The notes under the pieces were generated by a model that did not search any database, had not been told where the DNA came from, and was given only the letters and a program-made list of their open reading frames with translations. The position numbers and the translations under genes were made by a program. Below, piece after piece: positions 50,329 through 59,732 of a stretch of 64,000 nt of DNA. Source of the DNA: Methanolobus mangrovi (lineage in GTDB: Archaea; Halobacteriota; Methanosarcinia; Methanosarcinales; Methanosarcinaceae); assembly GCF_031312535.1 (NCBI RefSeq), contig NZ_CP133594.1, forward strand, positions 496,001-560,000, given 5' to 3'. How positions within the stretch are numbered: the first letter of the stretch is position 1; the number at the start of each line of letters is the position of its first letter.

Positions 50329-51809
50329 AATACGCCCACCTCTTTCAGTAAAGCTTTCATTTTCTCCTCGGATTCAAGGAACTCATCGTATGCATCATTC
50401 AATTCCTGGAAAGTCTCTTTAAGGTCAATCTCTTCAACAACAAGTTGCTTCCTGACATACCTGGAAATATTGAGGTTGAACTCGTTATCCTTGATCTCAT
50501 CAACATCTACTACTTTACTGATGTCTTCAATATCCTCAAACTTCTCATACCATTCAAGGACCTGCTCAGCATGCTCCTCTAAAAAGAAATTCTGATTCCT
50601 TCCCTTCTGGTATTGCTCAGCAGCATCAATAAACAGAACCTTATTCTTGTTTGCTGCATTCTTCTGGTTTCTGTATACAAGGATGCATGCACTGATGCCA
50701 GTACCATAAAACAGGTTAGGTCCAAGCCCAATCACAGCTTCCAGCAGATCATTTTCAATCAGCTTTTTCCTGATTTTACCTTCAGCTCCACCCCTGAACA
50801 ATGCACCATGAGGCAACACAATCGCCATTCTGCCTGTAATTGGTGCCATGGATGATATCATATGTTGAACCCAAGCATAATCTCCGTTACTCTTTGGTGG
50901 TGTGCCTGCAATATTTCTTCCGAAAGGATCATGCGACCAGTGTTCATGTCCCCAGTTACTCAATGAAAATGGAGGATTGGCTATCACCGCATCAAACTGA
51001 GAAAGCATATCACCTTCATGGAAAGAAGGATTTCTCAGTGTATCGCCTCTGATAACCTCAAAGTCCTGGACGCCATGTAAGAACAGATTAATTCTGGCAA
51101 TGGATGAGGTTGTCAGGTTCTTCTCTTGACCATAGAGTTTCAATGTCCTCTCATCTCCACCTTTATTCTTGACATAATGATAAGCTTCCAGTAGCATACC
51201 ACCAGAACCACATGCAGGATCATATATGGATTCCTTCTCCTGCGGCTTGAGGATACTACCCATCAAATGAACAACGGTCCTTGGAGTATAGAACTCTCCT
51301 GCCTTTCTATTGGTCAAATCTGCAAACTTCTTTATCAGATATTCATAAGCCTGCCCCAGCATATCAGGTTCAACATACTTCTTGGAAAGGTTCTTACTAG
51401 AAAAATGGTCAATCAAATCTATCAGAAGCTCATCAGATAATCTATCCTTGTTACTCCAATTAACATCACCAAATATCTCGTACAACTTGTCCTGATTTTC
51501 CTTTTCAATCTCCCTGAAAGCATGCTGAAGTGCCTGACCCACATTGGTTGTTTTCTCCTTCACATCATCCCAGTGAGCACCTTCAGGAATTATGTAATCG
51601 TGTAGTTCTGGAAAAGATGCATATTCCTCATCACCATCAGATTCATCCAAAGCTTGCTTATATTCTTCATCATAGACATCTGATATTCTCTTGAAGAACA
51701 AAAGCGGGAATATGTATGCCTTAAAATCAGAGGCATCTACAGGTCCGCGCAAGATGTTTGCTGCATCCCATAGATATTGTTCAAGTTCTGAAAGAGTTAT
51801 CTTTTCCAT
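50325..51809 (-). CDS. hsdM: Type I DNA methyltransferase subunit HsdM (copy 2)
   Basis: A 494-residue paralogue of the adjacent HsdM, with motif I YDPACGSGGMLLEAY and catalytic ANPPFS. It is the first gene of the operon. It is clearly related but divergent from copy 1, with differing C-terminal halves, so it is not a recent tandem duplication. Confidence 0.93.
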   Translation of the reverse strand: MEKITLSELEQYLWDAANILRGPVDASDFKAYIFPLLFFKRISDVYDEEYKQALDESDGDEEYASFPELHDYIIPEGAHWDDVKEKTTNVGQALQHAFREIEKENQDKLYEIFGDVNWSNKDRLSDELLIDLIDHFSSKNLSKKYVEPDMLGQAYEYLIKKFADLTNRKAGEFYTPRTVVHLMGSILKPQEKESIYDPACGSGGMLLEAYHYVKNKGGDERTLKLYGQEKNLTTSSIARINLFLHGVQDFEVIRGDTLRNPSFHEGDMLSQFDAVIANPPFSLSNWGHEHWSHDPFGRNIAGTPPKSNGDYAWVQHMISSMAPITGRMAIVLPHGALFRGGAEGKIRKKLIENDLLEAVIGLGPNLFYGTGISACILVYRNQKNAANKNKVLFIDAAEQYQKGRNQNFFLEEHAEQVLEWYEKFEDIEDISKVVDVDEIKDNEFNLNISRYVRKQLVVEEIDLKETFQELNDAYDEFLESEEKMKALLKEVGVL

Positions 51810-51965
51810 TATTGGAGTATCTCCTTATTCTGTTTTTATGTGCACAAAACATGTAGCTAAGCATAAATACCTATCATAACTACAATTTAACTTAGAATCG
51901 TTAAACAACTTTATAAAATTAACTAAATTATGGCCATAGTTTGAGGGAATAAAAAATAACGGTGT

Positions 51966-52166
51966 ACCCGCAAAGGAAAGGGAACAAATACTGCAACTGA
52001 TCTGTATTGGGGCACAGGTCATATTTTGAACAACGATGGAGACTATGCAAGATTGTATGATGTGAGTGGTGACGTGAAAGAGATCAAGAAAGGACAGTCT
52101 CTCATTAAAGTTGATGAAATGGAGGTCTGCGACACTGTCTCTGAAACAAAATGGCACTATGTATGA
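51966..52166 (+). pseudogene. Fragment of a lamin-tail-domain-like protein
   Basis: An open but start-less frame of 67 codons: TNTATDLYWGTGHILNNDGD, then ARLYDVSGDVKEI. The NNDGDxAxLYDxSGxxV pattern is typical of the lamin-tail beta domain used in secreted nucleases and surface proteins. An in-frame TAA lies just upstream, so only a C-terminal remnant is left. Confidence 0.55.
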
Positions 52167-52170
52167 TTGA

Positions 52171-52314
52171 ATGACGACAGACGATTTCTGCAGGATACTC
52201 AAGAAATACTAAGGTGTTGCATCAAAATATTGTTGTGACTTGATTCAGAGGATGAAACTGGAATTGGGTATGTACTGTCCGGACAAGCAGCATTTGTATT
52301 TTGTTGATGCTTAG
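52171..52314 (+). pseudogene. Remnant of the 43,156 gene (3' end)
   Basis: Translation gives TTDDFCRILKKY-stop-GVASKYCCDLIQRMK... then GMYCPDKQHLYFVDA, closely matching the C-terminal third of the intact gene at 43156-43509. An in-frame TAA occurs at 52210-52212. It indicates that material from the same or a related provirus once lay here. Confidence 0.8.
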
Positions 52315-52353
52315 TAGAAAAGTGAAAGTAAATGATGGAGTAAAGTGAATCGC

Positions 52354-53604
52354 TTAAACAGACAATTTTTCCATCAATTTAAACATTTCTTTCAGTGAGT
52401 TTCTTTCATTGTTAACAGCCACTTCGGGAGTTCTTGGAAGACCTTGGCGCTGTAAGTAAAATGAATATCGTTGCTGAATGCGAGTAATGTGGGGTGGTAA
52501 GAGCCTTCCAATGCGCTTATCTTTATAATCCTTCCAGTCAGCAATTAGTATGTCTTTAAACCTAAATACGTAAGATCTTCCAGCAATCATACTAAAAACA
52601 AAAGCTGTGTTTTCTTGTTCGCTGAAATTTCCATATCTTTTAATATAAGAATCACTTTCTTTCTTAAAAGTGATTCTGTCTCCTCGAATAAGGTATAGCT
52701 TGACATCATCCAAAGTTGAGTCGCCTTTACTTCTGTCAGGAATACAATCACAATCCGGCCTTATATTAAGATAAACCTCCTTATTATTTTCACCAAAAAC
52801 ATCTCCAGCTAGTATAGAGTCTGAGTGAAGTCTATGATTGCTGATAAAACGTTCTCCTTCTATTACTTTTCGAATTTCATCCATCTCAATATCAGGATCT
52901 TTTATATCTAAATAGTCTTCGTGAAAAGAGAAAGGAGTCATTCTGGTATGGAGATTTCTACTTATAATTTCACCAAGTTCTCTTGATGTATTTACGCCAT
53001 CATTCTCAAAATTATTCCATAGGATTGTTGGCCAAGAGTGACTCATATTGTAAAAATCCAAAAAAAGAAGGTTTTTTGCTTTACCATACTCCTTTTCCCA
53101 TGCCTTCAAAGCATAGATTGAAGGAGTTGTTTGAATCCAACTATTTATTTCGGCAAATAGTTTATCGTCATCAATATCTGATTTTCTCTTTACAAAAATA
53201 AAATTAGGTTTGTCATCACTATATAGGTCGTTTTCTTTTAATTTGGAAATGATGTAAGATGGACTTTCATTTGAGAAAATAAAAACTGGTGCAAAACATT
53301 TCTCCATCAAAGATTTAAGGAAGGATATGTTCTCATCAATGAGTTTTGATTTCAGCTCATCAGGAATTTTTACTCCATCTAAAATGCTGCTCTGTAAGTC
53401 TTCCGTTAGAATAGTCCAATCCAAAAGCAAAAATGAAACCCCCTGCAAGTGATTTATGATTTTTGGATCAGGAAGCTGAGTATATTTTACACACGGAATG
53501 TTCTTTTCTTCTATCTGATTAATTATATTATTGATTTTGCTTTCTTTCCCTATTTCATCGTCAATAATAATTGCAATTCCATTAAACAGTTCTGTTGTCG
53601 GCAT
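52354..53604 (-). CDS. Receiver-domain protein with unknown C-terminal effector domain
   Basis: A 416-residue protein. Residues 9-145 form a CheY-like receiver with all key positions: Asp15-Asp16, phospho-acceptor Asp62 (LLLDW), Ser111 (FIFSN) and Lys139 (FVKRK). The rest (~150-416) is unrecognised. The start ATG 53604 lies just inside the 3' end of the double-GHKL gene; a longer start at 53634 is possible. It is the natural phosphotransfer partner of the upstream kinase. The C-terminal region may be the effector; no catalytic motif was recognised. Confidence 0.72.
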   Translation of the reverse strand: MPTTELFNGIAIIIDDEIGKESKINNIINQIEEKNIPCVKYTQLPDPKIINHLQGVSFLLLDWTILTEDLQSSILDGVKIPDELKSKLIDENISFLKSLMEKCFAPVFIFSNESPSYIISKLKENDLYSDDKPNFIFVKRKSDIDDDKLFAEINSWIQTTPSIYALKAWEKEYGKAKNLLFLDFYNMSHSWPTILWNNFENDGVNTSRELGEIISRNLHTRMTPFSFHEDYLDIKDPDIEMDEIRKVIEGERFISNHRLHSDSILAGDVFGENNKEVYLNIRPDCDCIPDRSKGDSTLDDVKLYLIRGDRITFKKESDSYIKRYGNFSEQENTAFVFSMIAGRSYVFRFKDILIADWKDYKDKRIGRLLPPHITRIQQRYSFYLQRQGLPRTPEVAVNNERNSLKEMFKLMEKLSV

Positions 53605-53605
53605 T

Positions 53606-55867
53606 TCATTTGTCCTCCCCAACAAAAGATACAACGAAATTAACCCCAGAGAGTATTTTTTCAGAATTAAGCTCTGCTAAATTTATCGAAAATCCGTTCC
53701 TTTCAAGCAGTTGTCTGGCAATATACAAACCAAGTCCACGTCCATCTTCACCCTTTCCAGAATAAAAAGGTTCAAAAATATATGGAATATCATCATGTTC
53801 AATGCCTGGTCCGTTGTCTGAAAAAATCAATTCTCCACTGTCTCCATCCAGTGTGATTTGAATTTTTTTGTCGGTGCTAGAAACTTGCTGAAGCCAATAA
53901 ACAGAATTATCAAAGAGATTTAAGAACAATTGAAGAAGGACTGCATCTGTCGTTTTTGCAACTAAAGGAGAACCTATGACATTAATTTCAAACTCTATGT
54001 TTTCTTTAGTAAGAAGTCTTGTATAGATACGTTCTACTTTTTCAATAACATCTTTAACTTTTATGTTCTTGCGGCGTTTCTTAGTCGATCTGAAAAGTAG
54101 CTGTATGTCTTTTAATTGTGCTTCGATAAAAGAAAGCATCCCACGTAATGATTGCATATCTTCAAGCAGATTATCTTTGTTTAATTTTGAATGCATTGCA
54201 GTTTTGATAAGTGAATCAATTTGCATCATACATCTTTCCATTATAGCCATGATGTCGTGAGATGCTGTTTCAACTGAGAGGCCTACACCTGCAAGATCTT
54301 CTGTAGTTTCTGCTCTCCTTTTAAGATAATCTCTTTCAGTGTGGTATAATTTCTCAGCTTTTATAGCTAAATCATGCACTTTTTTATTGTCTTTGGTAGC
54401 CTTTTTAAGCTCATAAAACTCTTTGTCCACCTGTGCATTTTTTAATATATCTTGTGCATTTTTTTGTTCATTTTTATCTTTCAATTCAAGACGATATCTT
54501 GCATACGGCCCTTTTCGAATATAAACTAAAATCGTTTGCAGCAAAACAATGAGATCCTCTGTAGCATCTCCTTCCTCAATCAAACCCTCACGATTTGTCT
54601 TATCTTTGAGATTTGGGTTGTCTTTTTGAGTAATGTTTACGTATCCGAATATTTGGTCATTGCTAAGGTAACCGCCTGCGCTTTTCGTACCACGTAAAAT
54701 ATCAATACGCAACCAATCATCTTCAGCCTCCCCATATGGGTATACTCTGATTCCATCACGATATAGATAGACTCTATGTTGCTTCAAAATTTTCTTTTGT
54801 TTATCTCCAAGTTCATATCTTTTATCAGCATCTTTGTTTAAGTCGAAAATATAAAAACCAAACCTGAATGGGCCACATTCAATTTCCCTTTCATTTAATA
54901 CTTTTGCAGCATTACCAAAGCGACTTTTAAAAACAGAACTAGATATTGAAGGATCAAAAAGACTTAACTCATGTTTGACTCCATTAATAGTAAAACTAAA
55001 ACATTTCTTTTTATCATCGAAAAAACCGTTTTCAATATTCAACACGCAATTATTTTCGATAAGTGCTTTTAATTCATCCTTGTAATCTGCATCATATGTA
55101 AGATGTCTAGCATCCGCATGCATCTTGACTTCAAATTCTTTTTCTTTAATTTTAAGTCCAGAATCAATATCCATCTCAGAAAAAATAGGTTCTAAACGAG
55201 TGATGTCTCTATAAACTTCTTCTGTCTTCTTAGTTGACCATTTCCCTTTAAGATCAGAAATTTCAATAATGGTTCCATGAGAGAGTCGAGTTATTTGGTC
55301 ATTTCCAAATGAAATACTTTTTTCGACTATCTGTTTAGGGGCACGACTCTCTACAGTGATAGATATCTCATCTAAGAATATGTCTTTATGATTTCCATTT
55401 TCGGACAAAAATTCGTCATCATATATTGAAAAATCATAATTTATGACATGCTCTTCATCTTCGTCTTTTGCCCTTGTGATTATTTTTATTTTCCGGCCTA
55501 ATTTCAGTATAGCAAAACGTCCTATTCCTTTTTCTCCCTGAATAACGCGTCCACGACTTGTTTTTTCATTTTCGGCCTTTCTTCTTTTTTTATCGGGGGT
55601 TGCCGGATTAAGCCAATGCTTTGTTATTGTACCCAAAGTCATTCCTTCTCCTGCATCCTCAATTATTATTTTTGATTCCAATTCAGGAGTATTTTTTAGG
55701 TTTTCATCAAAACCATTAAAGGATACTTTCACCCAGGGAGAATCAGCATCATATGCATTCTTGATAAGTTCAACAAGTGCTATGCGTTCGTTTTTAATTA
55801 ACTGATCACCCAACATTGTTAAAAGACGCGCATATGGGCGTATTGGGTATTGTTCTTTATTGGTCAT
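53606..55867 (-). CDS. Double-GHKL ATPase: MORC/Hsp90-like domain plus histidine kinase domain
   Basis: A 753-residue cytoplasmic protein with two separate GHKL ATPase domains. The first has ELIKNAYDAD (Glu33, Asn37), IEDAGEGM and GEKGIGRFA, as in Hsp90/MORC/MutL. The second has an H-box SHDIMAIME (His537), N-box FLNLFDN (Asn650, Asn654), DNGPGI (~684) and GRGLGLYIA (~709), as in histidine kinases. There is no transmembrane or sensor domain. It sits between a DNA methyltransferase and a receiver gene, with overlaps on both sides, suggesting a defence signalling cassette. Confidence 0.82.
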   Translation of the reverse strand: MTNKEQYPIRPYARLLTMLGDQLIKNERIALVELIKNAYDADSPWVKVSFNGFDENLKNTPELESKIIIEDAGEGMTLGTITKHWLNPATPDKKRRKAENEKTSRGRVIQGEKGIGRFAILKLGRKIKIITRAKDEDEEHVINYDFSIYDDEFLSENGNHKDIFLDEISITVESRAPKQIVEKSISFGNDQITRLSHGTIIEISDLKGKWSTKKTEEVYRDITRLEPIFSEMDIDSGLKIKEKEFEVKMHADARHLTYDADYKDELKALIENNCVLNIENGFFDDKKKCFSFTINGVKHELSLFDPSISSSVFKSRFGNAAKVLNEREIECGPFRFGFYIFDLNKDADKRYELGDKQKKILKQHRVYLYRDGIRVYPYGEAEDDWLRIDILRGTKSAGGYLSNDQIFGYVNITQKDNPNLKDKTNREGLIEEGDATEDLIVLLQTILVYIRKGPYARYRLELKDKNEQKNAQDILKNAQVDKEFYELKKATKDNKKVHDLAIKAEKLYHTERDYLKRRAETTEDLAGVGLSVETASHDIMAIMERCMMQIDSLIKTAMHSKLNKDNLLEDMQSLRGMLSFIEAQLKDIQLLFRSTKKRRKNIKVKDVIEKVERIYTRLLTKENIEFEINVIGSPLVAKTTDAVLLQLFLNLFDNSVYWLQQVSSTDKKIQITLDGDSGELIFSDNGPGIEHDDIPYIFEPFYSGKGEDGRGLGLYIARQLLERNGFSINLAELNSEKILSGVNFVVSFVGEDK

Positions 55868-57129
55868 AATTTCCTCCCGATAAGGATGTATTCTTCACTG
55901 TATATCTTCCGACCACTTTTGTCTGTTGTGAAACGACCCTGTTCGTCTCGATAAGGTGTCAATATCTTGTTACTAATTTTCCTTTTTGTTATTGTAATTT
56001 CATTGAAACCACTATCTTTTAGTGACTCCGCAAGATGTTGAGCGTTATGGATTTTAACTCCTTTATATTCAGTGTTGCCTATAATGAAAAGAGCAATTCC
56101 ACCGCTATTTAGCATAGAATAGCAGGATTTTGCTACTTGTTGCATATCTAAGAAGTACTTGGCAACTGAACGGGCCTTATTTTTATGTTGATCGATTAGT
56201 CTGAAAACAACATGTGTACCTGTTTTGTTTAACCTTTTTAGTTCCCTTTCAAAATTGTAAATATGATGAAGACTTCCTATTGATCCTTCCCTTAACTCCC
56301 GGAAATCCTCTGCAAAATCGAGCCACAGGCTTGACAGTTGATGTAAGTCTGCGTATTCATAGGATGTAACGTAAGGCGGGCTTGTTATAATCATGTCCAC
56401 CTTTGGTTTATCAAGTGAGGGATCAAGTAGATTTTTTGTCACAATCTCTGTGGATGCTTTACTTGAAAGATTGCTTTCTTTATTTGCCAGTGCCATGAAA
56501 GCATATTGTTCTTTAAAGGCTTGAAGTACATCTGCTGGATTTTTATGAGGGTCAACCTGAGGTTTTATGGATTTAGTGAGCCACTTTGAAGTTGGTTTCA
56601 GAATATTAGAAAATGCACATAAGAAAAATAAACGGTATTTGCTATTAGGGGTGGCTTCTTTAATTGCCATTTTCAAACGTAACAGATTTTCATAGTTTGT
56701 CTGATTATACCAGTACTTCAGACGTTCGTTTGCAGATTCATACCATGCATCGGCAATATCTATTTGATCATACGAACTAATAATTGAATTATAATAATTT
56801 TCAAGTCTTCCAGATTGATATTTATCGCTTTTTGCCCGGGCAATCAACGTCGCAACTGGATTAATATCGCAACCCCAAAAATCAATATCACACCTCTTAG
56901 CTTCAAAGGCAACCGTTCCACATCCACAAAATATATCTGCAATTTGTTTCGTTTCCAGAGATTTTTCGTGTGCATATTCAAGGGCTTTAGTGGTGATAAA
57001 TGCAGGGAATTTTGCAGGGTAAGAATGAATTCTATGCATTTTTAACTCTTTTTCCGTCCCTGTATTCCAGAAAGAATCAATAGGAATAGTATCAAAATCA
57101 ACTTCATCAAGATTAGTTATTTGAATCAT
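55864..57129 (-). CDS. DNA methyltransferase (TSPPY type) of the kinase-receiver cassette
   Basis: A 421-residue DNA base methyltransferase. Motif I is IADIFCGCGTVAFEAKR (SAM binding, residues ~63-79) and motif IV is ITSPPYVTSYEYADLHQL (~249-266), in the I-then-IV order, typical of N4-cytosine or N6-adenine enzymes. It overlaps the double-GHKL gene by 4 bp and is the first gene of the cassette. It may mark self DNA while the kinase pathway responds to unmodified DNA; this is inference. There is no recognisable nuclease in the cassette. Confidence 0.85.
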   Translation of the reverse strand: MIQITNLDEVDFDTIPIDSFWNTGTEKELKMHRIHSYPAKFPAFITTKALEYAHEKSLETKQIADIFCGCGTVAFEAKRCDIDFWGCDINPVATLIARAKSDKYQSGRLENYYNSIISSYDQIDIADAWYESANERLKYWYNQTNYENLLRLKMAIKEATPNSKYRLFFLCAFSNILKPTSKWLTKSIKPQVDPHKNPADVLQAFKEQYAFMALANKESNLSSKASTEIVTKNLLDPSLDKPKVDMIITSPPYVTSYEYADLHQLSSLWLDFAEDFRELREGSIGSLHHIYNFERELKRLNKTGTHVVFRLIDQHKNKARSVAKYFLDMQQVAKSCYSMLNSGGIALFIIGNTEYKGVKIHNAQHLAESLKDSGFNEITITKRKISNKILTPYRDEQGRFTTDKSGRKIYSEEYILIGRKL

Positions 57130-57367
57130 TCAAGTTCTTCCTGGTAAATATATTAAGTGTATTATTGGATTTCGAATGTTAAATGACTTACTAATATATG
57201 ATACTTGCTAAATACCTTTATTTACATTATGATTTTTATATTTTTCAGTATATTCAGCATTCTTCTTCATGTAATGCAAAGTACCTTTAGATATTTCTCC
57301 CACCAGCATCATTTAAAGCAGCTTAAACAACCGAATCCTCAAATGTAGCTATTATCCAAGAGGTTAA

Positions 57368-57475
57368 ATGATAGCAAAATATGGGGAAACGGCTGTAAAA
57401 GCAGCTGAAATAGTAGTATCAAACAAAGAAGAGGAAGTATATGATTGTCTCTTATCTTTCGAACTTGATCAATAA
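57368..57475 (+). CDS. Tiny ORF in an otherwise empty intergenic region
   Basis: The 494-bp gap between the methyltransferase and HerA genes holds one ORF of 35 codons, MIAKYGETAVKAAEIVVSNK..., preceded by GAGGTTAA. It may be a remnant of a larger gene. Nothing else is visible in the gap apart from AT-rich sequence with possible promoters near 57,180-57,240. Confidence 0.3.
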   Translation: MIAKYGETAVKAAEIVVSNKEEEVYDCLLSFELDQ

Positions 57476-57623
57476 GTAATGTGGAATACTTCATGTCCAA
57501 CATGTCCTATATTTGTAGTGCAGTGAGTAGTTAGGCTTTAAATTGCGTGGTAAAATCCCCCTCTCAGCCTATTCCGAGTTAATAGAATGCGATTTGAGAA
57601 TCATAGTTACTAATTCAGTGATA

Positions 57624-59732
57624 TCATTCTTTGATTATTACCCACCGAGTAGTACCTTCACCTTTACTTTTGGGCCGGAGTTCGGTGTCCCAATTTCCTT
57701 CGCCAAAAGTTGTGTTAAGTATTCTCGCCATATTATTGTAAGCGATTTGAAGCCTTTCTTTTTTTTCGATAATGTCAGGCAAAAGTTGACTTATTATTAC
57801 TTGAATACCATACCAGGGTTTACCATGATGCTTTATTTCAGATATCGTAATCGTGTCGTTTTTGAACGTTTCAATTACAGAGTTAATGTAAGTTTCGAGA
57901 AGATCTACAGTTTCGTCATCTTCCTCAATAACAATCCCATCTTCAGTAGTTGTAGGTACCGAATCCGCTGATGTCTTCACTATTTCTTTTTTGTACGTTG
58001 CTTTTCCAAATTTCTCCTTAAGTTCTTGGACAAAATTGCTTACTGAAGACTTATTATAACTCGGATCTCTAACACTATATAGCTCTTCAAAAGACATCAC
58101 ACGGATTGGAAGTGGGTAACTTTTTCCTCCTGCACTACTCCAAAAAACGCCATTTCCAACAATTGGCTCATTTAACAGGGTACTTAGAATATCATCACTA
58201 AAATGAGCATTTGCTCTTTTCAGAGCTTGAAGATCACCGGCTGAGATTAAATGAAAGGCAAACCAGTTGTCTCCTTGACTCAATATTTCATTCGATATGC
58301 TGCCGGGCTGTTGAGTAATCAACACTGCTCCCAAATCATATTTACGACCTTCTTTGACCCATTCCACATAAGGTCTTGAACTACCAGAATTCCCAAGTAC
58401 AGATTGAGCTTCTTCCACTACTGCAATTGTAGGGATGGTCTCAGGAGATGCACTTGTAAATTGATCTTGGTTGAACTCGAATATCTTTTGAAGAATGATA
58501 CCTGAGAGAATTAGCGCTGGTTCACCCCTCAACTGTGATATATCAATTATGCAAAGTTTACCTGATCGAAGACTGAACAAAAGCATATCTAGCATCGAAC
58601 TTCCAGGATTATGCAACATACGTACTATTGCTGTCATGTTGGCTCGAGCAGCAGCCATTTCTACATTTTGATCTGAGTCCAGGTGCAGTAGAGCTTTTAG
58701 CCTCTCACCATCTGCAAGGTTGCCATTTTCATGAACTAAATCAACTAGTTCACTCCAGTTTTGATCGCTAAGACTCTTTAATTTTCTAACGTTCTGTTGT
58801 TCTTGTTTATCAGGACTTAAGGCTATAGAAATAACGTCACTTGGTTTCAGTCTACGAATGTCAAGCTTAATATCCGAAGCCACAAATGAATTATAGAACT
58901 CACTAGGACCTTTTTTCTTTGTAAAAACAACAAGTTTGTTTTCCAGCTCCGGAACATCACAAAGCCCAGGTCTGTCTTTATCATCTGGCCAGTAATATTC
59001 TCCATCAGGATCAAAAACAATTGTACCTACAGGTACTTGCTTTCCACCACGTTTTTCAATAGTAGGAGTTTCTTTATACAAATTGCTGAATAATAGCTTA
59101 TTAAGATTTGATTTACCAAATCCTGCTCTCGCAAAAATAAAAGATCTTCTAGAAACAAGGTTATTGATTTGGAATCGTGGAATTATAGGTGGATTTTTTA
59201 TTCTAATCCACGGTTCGTGTTTCAGTCGTTCATCAGTTCCAGCATATACGAACTCTCCAAGTGCAAAAAATCCAATCTCCACACCATCCAAATTATGCCC
59301 TGCAATCTCTCTTATAATTTCATCTGAAAGGAAAGCAACCTTACTTCCAACATGTGGTAGTCTTCTATGCGAGGGTGCAAAAACAATAGTTCCATCTTCA
59401 ACTCTTACAACACCAAGCACACGAATGTCAACACGGTATTTTAGATATTGTTTGCGTAAATCTTCTGGAATTACTCTATCATCAGCAATAGCACGGATAC
59501 CATAATCTTCTCCAGAACTCGAAGCAAGTCTACCTTCAGATGATATGGATGTTATTCTTCCCAGCACTGCTTCGTTTTCGTGTTCTAGCTGTACCAATAG
59601 GAATTGTCCGTGCATAGGAGCACTTTGAAATTCATTTCTATAAGGAAGCATTATTTCTGCATGAAACTCCATGCCGCCTTGGCTGAAGCCTCGAAAAATA
59701 CCAACTATTTTATCTTTGGGAAACAGTTTCAT
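57624..59732 (-). CDS. herA: HerA-like translocase ATPase
   Basis: A 702-residue HerA/FtsK-class hexameric DNA translocase. An N-terminal beta-barrel (HAS-barrel, residues ~10-110) is followed by the ATPase with Walker A FARAGFGKSNLNK (~199) and Walker B TIAVVEEAQSVLG (~430), and the arginine-finger region EGRKYDLGAVLITQQPGSI. Partner of NurA, whose gene overlaps it by 4 bp. Here it is likely a defence motor working with NurA and an associated methyltransferase rather than housekeeping end resection. Confidence 0.9.
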   Translation of the reverse strand: MKLFPKDKIVGIFRGFSQGGMEFHAEIMLPYRNEFQSAPMHGQFLLVQLEHENEAVLGRITSISSEGRLASSSGEDYGIRAIADDRVIPEDLRKQYLKYRVDIRVLGVVRVEDGTIVFAPSHRRLPHVGSKVAFLSDEIIREIAGHNLDGVEIGFFALGEFVYAGTDERLKHEPWIRIKNPPIIPRFQINNLVSRRSFIFARAGFGKSNLNKLLFSNLYKETPTIEKRGGKQVPVGTIVFDPDGEYYWPDDKDRPGLCDVPELENKLVVFTKKKGPSEFYNSFVASDIKLDIRRLKPSDVISIALSPDKQEQQNVRKLKSLSDQNWSELVDLVHENGNLADGERLKALLHLDSDQNVEMAAARANMTAIVRMLHNPGSSMLDMLLFSLRSGKLCIIDISQLRGEPALILSGIILQKIFEFNQDQFTSASPETIPTIAVVEEAQSVLGNSGSSRPYVEWVKEGRKYDLGAVLITQQPGSISNEILSQGDNWFAFHLISAGDLQALKRANAHFSDDILSTLLNEPIVGNGVFWSSAGGKSYPLPIRVMSFEELYSVRDPSYNKSSVSNFVQELKEKFGKATYKKEIVKTSADSVPTTTEDGIVIEEDDETVDLLETYINSVIETFKNDTITISEIKHHGKPWYGIQVIISQLLPDIIEKKERLQIAYNNMARILNTTFGEGNWDTELRPKSKGEGTTRWVIIKE

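Noticed and set aside
52354-57129. Calling the kinase-receiver cassette an ordinary membrane two-component system
   Set aside because: The kinase has no transmembrane or sensory domain, carries an extra MORC/Hsp90-type ATPase, and is fused in an operon with a DNA methyltransferase.
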